From the NCBI GenBank assembly GCA_964448285.1, contig CAYUWG010000144.1, forward strand, positions 1-5,989: DNA of 5,989 nt, given 5' to 3'. This document shows, piece by piece, positions 1 through 5,989 of the stretch. The notes beneath the pieces are model-generated. The model had not been told where the DNA came from. It saw only the letters and a program-made list of their open reading frames with translations, and searched no databases. Every line of letters begins with the position of its first letter. The stretch's first letter is position 1. This stretch comes from CAYUWG01 sp964448285 (GTDB taxonomy: Bacteria > Bacteroidota > Ignavibacteria > SZUA-365). Both the position numbers and the translations under genes were made by a program.

Positions 1-915
1 AACGCATGTTTCGCGCGCGAGCACTTCATAGCGTCCGGGATCAGCTTTGCGCAAGGCTGTCGCCTCATCGAACGTCATCCCCATCGGCACGTAGCCGTTG
101 AGCATATCGTGAGCGGAAGTTTGGTCGGTCAACACGTCGGGGATGAAACCGCGCGAAAGAATTTCCGGCAATACCTCCGCGGCATTCCCGAGCACTGCGA
201 CGGAAAGCGGCTTCGCGTTTTCCTTTGCATCGCGAATCCTCGCGAGCGCATCGTCGAGATCGTTCGCCCAAACGTCGAGGTATTTCGTATCGAGCCGCTT
301 CTGAATGCGCGATGGATCGATCTCGACGCAGAGACAAGCCGCGCCGTTCATCGTCGCCGCAAGCGGTTGTGCGCCGCCCATGCCTCCGAGTCCGGCGGTA
401 AGTACGAAACGTCCCGAGAGCTTTCCATCGAAGTGCTTCGTCGCTACGGATGCGAACGTCTCGTATGTGCCCTGCAAAATTCCCTGCGTGCCGATGTAAA
501 TCCACGAACCGGCCGTCATCTGTCCGTACATGATGAGACCGAGCGCATCGAGCTTGCGGAATTCATCCCACGTCGCCCACTTCGGAACGAGGTTCGCGTT
601 CGCAAGGATCACGCGCGGCGCATCCGGATAGGTTCTGAATTTACCGACGGGCTTCCCCGACTGGATGAGCAGGGTTTCGTCGTGTTCAAGCGAACGCAGC
701 GCTTCGACGATCGCATCGAAGCATTCCCAGTTCCGCGTAGCTTTGCCGAGACCGCCATACACGATGAGCTCCTCCGGGTGCTCGGCGACTTCCGGATCGA
801 GATTGTTCATCAACATGCGAAGCGCTGCTTCCTGTTGCCACCCCTTGCAGGAAAGCGTCGTTCCTCTCGGTGCCCGTATCGTTCTGGTCATGATCGTTCC
901 ATTGTCTTGTTCCAT
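1..915 (-). CDS. hutU: Urocanate hydratase (urocanase), 3' end cut off by the window
   Basis: Urocanate hydratase is the second enzyme of histidine degradation: it adds water to urocanate to give 4-imidazolone-5-propionate, using a tightly bound NAD+, in the cytoplasm. The window holds codons 1-305 of a protein usually about 550 residues long. Recognisable family blocks, in order, are KGWQQEAALRMLMNNLDPEV (24-43), YGGLGKA (53-59), GQMTAGSWIYIGTQGI (131-146), the glycine-rich NAD-binding GLGGMGGAQP (175-184) and TDQTSAHD with NGYVP (263-277). The urocanase signature with the active-site cysteine lies in the missing C-terminal part. The ATG at 915 is preceded by GAGG at a six-base distance. An in-frame ATG at 891 has a poorer upstream sequence and is less likely. 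The gene follows membrane protein B after 45 bases; no other hut gene is visible. Identification is very secure from the motifs, with no frameshift in the visible part. Confidence 0.97.
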   Translation of the reverse strand, partial: MEQDNGTIMTRTIRAPRGTTLSCKGWQQEAALRMLMNNLDPEVAEHPEELIVYGGLGKATRNWECFDAIVEALRSLEHDETLLIQSGKPVGKFRTYPDAPRVILANANLVPKWATWDEFRKLDALGLIMYGQMTAGSWIYIGTQGILQGTYETFASVATKHFDGKLSGRFVLTAGLGGMGGAQPLAATMNGAACLCVEIDPSRIQKRLDTKYLDVWANDLDDALARIRDAKENAKPLSVAVLGNAAEVLPEILSRGFIPDVLTDQTSAHDMLNGYVPMGMTFDEATALRKADPGRYEVLARETCV

Positions 916-921
916 GTTCAA

Positions 922-925
922 CCTC
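922..925 (-). promoter_or_regulatory. Ribosome binding site of hutU
   Basis: On the minus strand GAGG sits six bases before the ATG at 915, which decides the start against the in-frame ATG eight codons further in. The 45-base space between the two genes (916-960) otherwise shows no stem-loop with a T run and no promoter I could defend. Confidence 0.7.
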
Positions 926-960
926 GTGAGGGAGAAGGTAGAATTTTCGCGTGAAGTTTG

Positions 961-3195
961 CTACCGAACCTGCGAACGGATATGCTGCAACAACCCTTGT
1001 GCATACGCAAGAAGTCGCTGCTGCTCCTGTGGCGCCTGCGTGAGTCGATGACCCGCAGGTTCCGCAATGAAGCGCTCGAGGTACTCGATCGCTCGTCGTG
1101 CATTGTCCGGCGAGGCTTGATAGAGTGCCGTTGCGAGAAATACGAGCGGAAGCGTGAAGCTCGAATCCAACGCATAGCCGCGTTCGAGCACTCGCCGCGC
1201 CTCCCGATAGTGCTTCGCGTTGACCAACGCCCGCCCGGTGTAAAAGCAAAGGAGAGGACTGGATTGCACGACATCGACGGCAGCCAGGAACGGCGCCGCA
1301 TCCGCAGTTCCGCCCTGCCTGTCCCACGCGATCTGTGCGCGCGCCATGTGGGAGACTGGATCATCCGGTTGCACGGCTTCGAGCTTCGCAAACATTGACT
1401 CCACATACTCCGGTGTGAAGCCGTCTGCAGGAGGAAGCGCGTGGCATTGAAGGATGTTCTCGATGACAAGCTCGACGAATTCCCTTCGCGTTCCCGCGTG
1501 AAGCCGCTCCGCGTTCGAACGGTTCATCGCATCGAGCTTTACGAAGAGCCGGTCGAACACCCAGTCGAAATGCGTCTTTCTCTGCGCAGCGGGAAGATGT
1601 TGAATTGCAGTCAGGGCGAGTTTCCGTAAATCATTCGGGTAACCGACCGCTTCGACTTTCTTCCTGATGCAGAATGCCACGCCTTCGTGATCGTCGATCG
1701 AGAAGAAGTACTTGCGCAAATGCTCGTATCCGTTCAGCGCGTAATCGCCCGCGATGTGCGTATCGTCCAGAGCCATGACGGCTTTATAGCGGCGCACCGA
1801 CGATTCGGGAATGATGTTCACCGCGTACCAGGGAAGCGACGCGACGAGCATCCCTCCGGCTGCGAAATACAACACTGCGAACTTCCTCGGTGAAGACTCC
1901 ATGCTTCGAACGAGTGCAATGAAAAAGAACAGCACGGTAAGCCCGAGCACGGCGTTGATGTCCCAGTCGCGCGCAATCCCGAAGCCCATGTTTCCAAAGA
2001 ACGAGAGGAAGACGAAGAACACGAAATTCACGAGCGCGACGAGTGCGACGGGACGATGCTGCGCTTCACGCCACGGGATGAACGCCATCGCGATAAGCAC
2101 CGGCCCCGATAAGAGGATGAGATAGTTCGCATAGTCGATGAGATGCCACGACGAAAGGAGCGTGTACGAATGCATCGTCCCTTCGCCCCCGAAAGGAAAC
2201 AGCGAGAGCACCACGCGGCTGCCGTCTCTGTAAATGCCGGACGCGAAGTAATAGACGCCGCCTGCAATGAGCACTCCGGCAAACACGATAAGGAGGTTGC
2301 GCAATGTCACCAGCGCGCGCAGTCTTTCGCTTCGTGCGCGAAGGATCAGCAACACGAAGAATGAAGGCGCGGCAACCACCGCCATGAAGTGAAAGGCAAC
2401 GGCAACGAGCAGCACTGCGGCGGGAATCACGAGACGTACCCTCCCTTCGACTGCCGGAATCAAGAGAGCGAAATACGCGGCAAGCGCGGTATAAGAAAAC
2501 GTGTAGTACTCGACGTAGCCGAAATAGAAGAGTGTCCCCGCGCCGAAAACGAGAAGGATGAAATACGCGAAGCGCTCTTCCGCGTGATGGCTTGAGTTGA
2601 ATGCGAAACGCCACGCCAACGAGACGAGAACCAAACCTGCGACCAGACCGAGAATCCAGAAACTGAACTGCGGATTCATCAGGAGGCTGTTCGCATCGGA
2701 GGCGAATGACGCGAAGAGCTTCGCGCTGTATGCGAGGATCGTCGCGGTCAACGGTGCGGAGAGCTTCGAGAAGAGCACGTCTTCGGAGACGGGGAGGTCG
2801 CGCACGAAACGATAGTGCTCGGCGAGATAGACCGCGCCATCGCCGAGGAAATACGTTTTCATCCGGAAGAACCAGAACGCCGCGCCGAACACGGCGAGCA
2901 TCAGCACGAGATATGCGGGCTTCCCTTTCGCACCGCTGAAAAATGTCTCTGCCTTCCAGCGATAGATTCCGAACAACCACGGCGTCGCGAACAGCACTCC
3001 CATCGCGGCAAACACGTAGGCCACCCAATCAGGAAGAAACGCGAAGTGATTGAGTCCCCACAGGCGTTCCTCCGGAAAGAATCCCGCGACGACGCGAAGG
3101 ACAACGAGCACGAGAAACGGAATGCTCAACTTCCAGGCTTCGTTCGGTGCGATGGATAAATCTTTGCGCGGTGGTTGTGCTTTCTTCTTTGCCAT
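961..3195 (-). CDS. Polytopic membrane protein B with TPR-like tail (GT-C-like, uncharacterised)
   Basis: I do not recognise a named family for this 744-residue protein. After a short basic N-terminus (MAKKK) about 11-13 hydrophobic segments run from roughly residue 24 to 460, followed by a soluble alpha-helical tail. Residues 612-710 look like TPR-type helical pairs (for example HYREARRVLERGYALDSSF at 662-680). Motifs shared with the upstream gene are FLGDG (116-120), YFGYVEYY (224-231), HSYT with HLIDYANYLILLSG (342-364), RDWD (409-412) and LRKYFFSIDD (493-502). An acidic residue in an early loop of a many-helix inner-membrane protein recalls GT-C glycosyltransferases, so a lipid-linked sugar transferase acting at the periplasmic face is possible, but this is inference. 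The start at 3195 is preferred because it has GGAG eight bases upstream, gives the same MAKKK beginning as the paralogue and lies 4 bases after its stop. An open reading frame extends 111 codons further upstream, but that stretch overlaps gene A and is basic and low in hydrophobicity, unlike a protein start. Confidence 0.9.
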   Translation of the reverse strand: MAKKKAQPPRKDLSIAPNEAWKLSIPFLVLVVLRVVAGFFPEERLWGLNHFAFLPDWVAYVFAAMGVLFATPWLFGIYRWKAETFFSGAKGKPAYLVLMLAVFGAAFWFFRMKTYFLGDGAVYLAEHYRFVRDLPVSEDVLFSKLSAPLTATILAYSAKLFASFASDANSLLMNPQFSFWILGLVAGLVLVSLAWRFAFNSSHHAEERFAYFILLVFGAGTLFYFGYVEYYTFSYTALAAYFALLIPAVEGRVRLVIPAAVLLVAVAFHFMAVVAAPSFFVLLILRARSERLRALVTLRNLLIVFAGVLIAGGVYYFASGIYRDGSRVVLSLFPFGGEGTMHSYTLLSSWHLIDYANYLILLSGPVLIAMAFIPWREAQHRPVALVALVNFVFFVFLSFFGNMGFGIARDWDINAVLGLTVLFFFIALVRSMESSPRKFAVLYFAAGGMLVASLPWYAVNIIPESSVRRYKAVMALDDTHIAGDYALNGYEHLRKYFFSIDDHEGVAFCIRKKVEAVGYPNDLRKLALTAIQHLPAAQRKTHFDWVFDRLFVKLDAMNRSNAERLHAGTRREFVELVIENILQCHALPPADGFTPEYVESMFAKLEAVQPDDPVSHMARAQIAWDRQGGTADAAPFLAAVDVVQSSPLLCFYTGRALVNAKHYREARRVLERGYALDSSFTLPLVFLATALYQASPDNARRAIEYLERFIAEPAGHRLTQAPQEQQRLLAYAQGLLQHIRSQVR

Positions 3196-3199
3196 GGCT

Positions 3200-5386
3200 C
3201 TATCTCCGTCGCTCAAGTTCTGCCAGGATGCGCCGGGCTTCCATCGCCTCATCGCTCCCGTGAGTGTGTTCGATGCAACGGCGAAGGACGCGGACACCTT
3301 CATCAATCCGTCCGAGTTTCTCGACGTGGATTCGCGCAAGCTCCAGGTACGTCGTCGGATAGAGTTTCGAATCGCGTTCGAGCGACAGTTCGAAATACTC
3401 GGCAGCACGTTCGTATTGCATAGCCTGATCATGGATGCGCGCCGCCGCAATGAGCAGCGATGGGCTCTCGGTCGATGCATCGATAGCGAGTCGTGTCTGT
3501 GCGGCGAGTTCATCGATCGTGATTCCATGCGTCAGGTATGCCTCGAGCAAGCGCGCTTCTCTCCACTCCGGCACGACGGGCTTCATGCGCGTCAACGCCG
3601 CCTGTGTGATCCGTTCGTCACCGGTCTGCAATCCAAAGAGCAGCGCCTTCGTGAGGTTCTCACGCAACACTTGTTCAGGGATGAACGCGGACGTGTTCTT
3701 CATCGGAGGCTCAGTGTACTCCTTCCAATAGCGATCGAACAACCACGCAAACACCTGCTCGCGCACGGTCGCATCTTTCATCGTTGCAAGCATGGATTGC
3801 ACCTTGTCGTACGTATCGATCTTCTGGAAATCCGTCTCCGCCATTCGCTTCAACAGAACGAGCACGGTCGCATCGTCTTTCAATGAACGATGGTACTTCC
3901 GCAAATTCTCCAAGCCCGTGTACGTATTCAGCGAAAGCAGCGACGCTTTGTCGCGTTCGATTGCGTCGTCGAGACGCTGTGCGGATGCCGGCTCGTCGAG
4001 ATTGACGCGGAGCCACGCATACGTTCCTCCAGCCATCGTCAGGAGCAATGCCGGAAGTATGAGCGCGAGGTTCAGCTTCCGTTTCTCATGCAGATGCGTG
4101 AACATCGAAACAGCGAAGAAGGAAAGACCGGCAACGGGGATCGTCATCAAATCCCAATCGCGGAGGAGGCCGAGCGTGGTGTTGCCCGTAAGGAGAAGGA
4201 TGAAAGAAGCGGATGCAGCCGTCACGCCGAACAGCATCTTCGGTTCTTTCCATTCGATCGATGATCGAAACACGATGACGAGCACGGGAAGCAATACTGC
4301 GAGCACTCCTGCGTTCAGCAGCACGACGTTCACCACGTCGAGAAGATGATCCGCTGAAAACACGGTGTAGGACTGCACGCCTTGCGAAACGCCCTCGACG
4401 ACAGACTCCGCCGGAGATATTGGGAGGAGATACGGATTGTATGTTGCCGTACCGAGCCATGCATAGAGAACCAGGACACCGGCGAGCGGAAGAGCGCTGA
4501 GAATCCACGCCGCGGTTTTCAGGGGAAACGATCCGCCCGTGCCGCGAACCTTCCAGTGAAGCAGCAGGAGATAAGCGGGCAGGAACACGATTGCCGACGC
4601 GCCGAATGCGACGGCGAGCACGAGGAACACACCCGGCACGAGCACCGAGTCGCCGCGCCGCATCGCGCGAAACGATGAAAGGAAAAACAGCAGCACGAAG
4701 ACGTAGCACAGCGCATACAACTCGATGTACCCGAAGAACATCAACGCGCCGGCGGGAAGCAACGCCGCCGAAAACAAGAGCCACGTCTGCACGCGCTGTT
4801 CCTTCCACGTGAGAAGAAACGCACCGGCAGTCAGCAAGCCCGCGCCTGCAACACCGAGAATCTGGAACGGCGTGCGCACGTTCTCCGGCGTCAGAAGCAG
4901 CGACGTCCAGCGCAGGAGATGGCCGGTGAGAAACGAGGTCGGCTTGATGAACGCCGCGGCATGGTCGGGATTCGAGACGATACGGAAGATCTCCGTCGCG
5001 TAGTACGACCCGTCGCCGAGAAACGCGAACGCCACCTGGAAATTCCACGCGAGGAAAACGGCGATTCCTGACGCGAGACATGCGATGGCGATGGACGCTC
5101 CCCCCGATGCTTTCCCATCCCCGTTGAACAAACGCGCCGCCCATCGATTCATGGACGGCAACGATGTGACGAAAGGAAGCGACAATGCGACGATGATGTC
5201 CCAGTGGCCGCTCAAATATCCCGCGTAGTCGATGCCCCAGGCGCGCGTTCCATCCGCAAAGAGAAACGTCGCGCTCAAACGGACGGCGGCATACGCGAGG
5301 AGTGACGCAATGATGATCCGTTCGCTCCCGGTGGAGTGCGATTGTGCTATGCTCTTCCCGACGTGTGCCTGTTTCTTCTTCGCCAT
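3200..5386 (-). CDS. Polytopic membrane protein A with TPR-like tail (GT-C-like, uncharacterised)
   Basis: This 728-residue protein is the paralogue of the next gene downstream. It starts with a basic MAKKK stretch, has about 11-13 hydrophobic segments between residues 24 and 460, then a soluble helical tail. The last 85 residues contain TPR-like pairs, for example YERAAEYFELSLERDSKLYP (658-677) and IDEGVRVLRRCIEH (694-707). Conserved points are FLGDG (122-126), FFGYIELY (217-224), QSYT with HLLDVVNVVLLNAG (338-360), RDWD (409-412) and LRKYHRSLKDD (495-505). D125 in an early loop and the RDWD loop are the best candidates for functional residues. The layout resembles GT-C membrane glycosyltransferases, but no diagnostic signature lets me name a reaction. 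The ATG at 5386 lies 4 bases after the stop of the GH18/T9SS gene and has no Shine-Dalgarno sequence, so it probably depends on reinitiation or leaderless-type recognition common in Bacteroidota. Being a real gene is certain; function is not. Confidence 0.9.
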   Translation of the reverse strand: MAKKKQAHVGKSIAQSHSTGSERIIIASLLAYAAVRLSATFLFADGTRAWGIDYAGYLSGHWDIIVALSLPFVTSLPSMNRWAARLFNGDGKASGGASIAIACLASGIAVFLAWNFQVAFAFLGDGSYYATEIFRIVSNPDHAAAFIKPTSFLTGHLLRWTSLLLTPENVRTPFQILGVAGAGLLTAGAFLLTWKEQRVQTWLLFSAALLPAGALMFFGYIELYALCYVFVLLFFLSSFRAMRRGDSVLVPGVFLVLAVAFGASAIVFLPAYLLLLHWKVRGTGGSFPLKTAAWILSALPLAGVLVLYAWLGTATYNPYLLPISPAESVVEGVSQGVQSYTVFSADHLLDVVNVVLLNAGVLAVLLPVLVIVFRSSIEWKEPKMLFGVTAASASFILLLTGNTTLGLLRDWDLMTIPVAGLSFFAVSMFTHLHEKRKLNLALILPALLLTMAGGTYAWLRVNLDEPASAQRLDDAIERDKASLLSLNTYTGLENLRKYHRSLKDDATVLVLLKRMAETDFQKIDTYDKVQSMLATMKDATVREQVFAWLFDRYWKEYTEPPMKNTSAFIPEQVLRENLTKALLFGLQTGDERITQAALTRMKPVVPEWREARLLEAYLTHGITIDELAAQTRLAIDASTESPSLLIAAARIHDQAMQYERAAEYFELSLERDSKLYPTTYLELARIHVEKLGRIDEGVRVLRRCIEHTHGSDEAMEARRILAELERRR
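3204..3207 (-). promoter_or_regulatory. Ribosome binding site of membrane protein B, inside the end of gene A
   Basis: GGAG lies eight bases before the ATG at 3195. It is formed by the last two arginine codons (CGG AGA) of the upstream gene, just before its TAG. A ribosome finishing gene A therefore sits on the start signal of gene B, which suggests translational coupling. Confidence 0.65.
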
Positions 5387-5390
5387 AACG

Positions 5391-5989
5391 TTATCGCAGA
5401 AGGATCACCGTACGAGATGTCCGTCTCGCGAATTGAATGAATGTGAATCGATACACGCCCGGCGTGCGCCCGCCGAGCGAAATCCTGTCCTGATTTGCGA
5501 AGCGTGTCCGAACGACTTCCCTTCCGAGCGCGTCCGTGACGATCACCTCCGTGGGCGAATCGCCATCGCTCGATTGCACGGTCACGGCATCGAACGCGGG
5601 ATTCGGAAAGACGCGCACGAAATCGGACCCATCCGCGAGCGGCGCAACGCCGACCGTCGTGGTGAATTTCTGTTCGATGAGATTCCACAGTTCGGGATGC
5701 GCACCGTCGTAGCCTAACGCCCACATCCCCACGCCGCCGATACCGAGCGAAAGTGCGAGGTCGTATTTCAACGCAAGGCTCTGCTCGTCGTCGTACCACG
5801 TCTGCCTCCAGTTGCTCGTGAAATACTTGTACCACGGATTCTGATGTGCATCGTCCCATTGTCTCGTGTGCGTAAGGAGTGCGGAACGCGCGCTCGAGTA
5901 CGTCACCGCAGTTGCGCTGCCCGTCGTCGGGGATTGCCGGGAATCGTCGATGGTCGGCCAGTCGTAGCCGTAGTACGGCACGCCCATGA
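5391..5989 (-). CDS. Secreted GH18 (chitinase-like) protein with T9SS sorting domain, 5' end outside the window
   Basis: Only the last 199 or so codons are visible; the reading frame is open at the right edge. The methionine encoded at 5987-5985 is internal, because the motif around it, (hydrophobic)-MGVPYYGYDW, is the typical sixth strand of a GH18 barrel. Counting from that methionine, a second GH18 block, WYDDEQSLALKYDLALSLGI (64-83) with GGVGMWALGYD (84-94), matches the last strand with its conserved substrate-stacking tryptophan. The catalytic DxxDxDxE motif would lie upstream and cannot be checked. After a short linker, residues 122-198 form a T9SS type A sorting domain. GH18 enzymes hydrolyse beta-1,4-linked N-acetylglucosamine chains such as chitin or, in the spore-hydrolase-like branch this most resembles, peptidoglycan. 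The protein should be exported by Sec, then moved across the outer membrane and anchored or released by T9SS. It heads the probable operon with membrane proteins A and B. Confidence 0.88.
   Translation of the reverse strand, partial: MGVPYYGYDWPTIDDSRQSPTTGSATAVTYSSARSALLTHTRQWDDAHQNPWYKYFTSNWRQTWYDDEQSLALKYDLALSLGIGGVGMWALGYDGAHPELWNLIEQKFTTTVGVAPLADGSDFVRVFPNPAFDAVTVQSSDGDSPTEVIVTDALGREVVRTRFANQDRISLGGRTPGVYRFTFIQFARRTSRTVILLR
5394..5624 (-). other. T9SS type A C-terminal sorting domain (protein domain)
   Basis: The last 77 residues of the GH18 protein have the pattern of the Por secretion tail family: VRVFPNPAFDAVTV at the beginning, TDALGREVVR in the middle, then a GVYRFTF strand and a final basic TSRTVILLR. 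Such domains are recognised by the PorU sortase complex, removed, and often replaced by an anionic lipopolysaccharide anchor. The expected short beta-strand spacing and the PNP and D-x-x-G-R-E positions are all present, and the domain ends exactly at the stop codon. Confidence 0.9.

Noticed and set aside
109..954. Long plus-strand open reading frame of 281 codons
   Set aside because: It is antisense to hutU, whose conserved motifs are beyond doubt. The product is rich in arginine and has no recognisable domain, as expected from a GC-rich shadow frame.
916..960. Possible terminator or promoter between membrane protein B and hutU
   Set aside because: The only symmetry is a very short TTC...GAA pair (near 947-956) with no T run after it, and I could not find a convincing -35/-10 or Bacteroidota-type -33/-7 pair.
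2066..3028. 320-codon minus-strand frame overlapping membrane protein B
   Set aside because: It is a shifted frame within B, extremely rich in arginine and without domains; B itself has clear paralogous motifs in the same stretch.
3196..3528. 111-codon N-terminal extension of membrane protein B
   Set aside because: It lies inside the coding end of gene A, encodes a serine- and arginine-rich stretch with no similarity to the paralogue's start, and the ATG at 3195 has a good ribosome binding site.
3050..3886. 278-codon plus-strand frame across the A-B junction
   Set aside because: It is antisense to two well-supported genes, has no ribosome binding site or domain that I could see, and spans their junction with no sign of its own codon preference.
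4086..5144. 352-codon minus-strand frame overlapping membrane protein A
   Set aside because: Same reason: a shifted arginine-rich shadow frame across A, whose membrane segments and shared motifs show that A is the real gene.
1..5989. CRISPR arrays, insertion sequences, tRNA or other RNA genes
   Set aside because: Coding sequence fills nearly the whole window, and no repeated spacer pattern, inverted terminal repeats, transposase frame or cloverleaf was seen in reading both strands.

Overview
All four genes I can support lie on the minus strand, so transcription runs from the right edge of the window to the left. In that order they are: the 3' end of a glycoside hydrolase family 18 (chitinase-like) protein with a C-terminal type IX secretion (T9SS) sorting domain; two large polytopic membrane proteins with soluble helical, TPR-like C-terminal tails, which are paralogues of each other; and the 5' 305 codons of urocanate hydratase (hutU). 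The outer two genes are cut by the window edges. Coding sequence fills the window except for two 4-base gaps and one 45-base gap.

Organism: the T9SS sorting domain places the source in the Bacteroidota / Fibrobacteres-Chlorobi-Bacteroidota group, because that secretion system is essentially confined to it. The fairly GC-rich coding sequence (many GCG, CGC and GAC codons) is more like the deep branches (Kapabacteria, Ignavibacteria and relatives) or uncultured metagenomic members than the typical AT-rich Flavobacteriia. The finer placement is inference.

Layout: 5989-5391 is the GH18/T9SS protein; 5386-3200 is membrane protein A (728 aa); 3195-961 is membrane protein B (744 aa); 915-1 is hutU. 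The first three genes are separated by only 4 bases each and very probably form one transcript. HutU follows after 45 bases with its own good ribosome binding site and no visible terminator before it, so it may be read through or have its own start.

Functional picture: A and B share motifs at nearly the same residue numbers (FLGDG, FGY[IV]E.Y, RDWD at 409-412 in both, and a RKY..S..DD block after the last membrane helix) and both begin MAKKK, so they arose by duplication. Their architecture, many membrane helices with an acidic residue in an early loop and then a soluble repeat tail, resembles GT-C type lipid-phospho-sugar-dependent glycosyltransferases, but I cannot assign a reaction. Being downstream of an exported glycan hydrolase fits a role in cell-surface glycans or glycoproteins, which is a hypothesis only. 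HutU is an ordinary histidine-degradation enzyme with no evident link to its neighbours. I saw no RNA genes, mobile elements, CRISPR arrays or integration sites.
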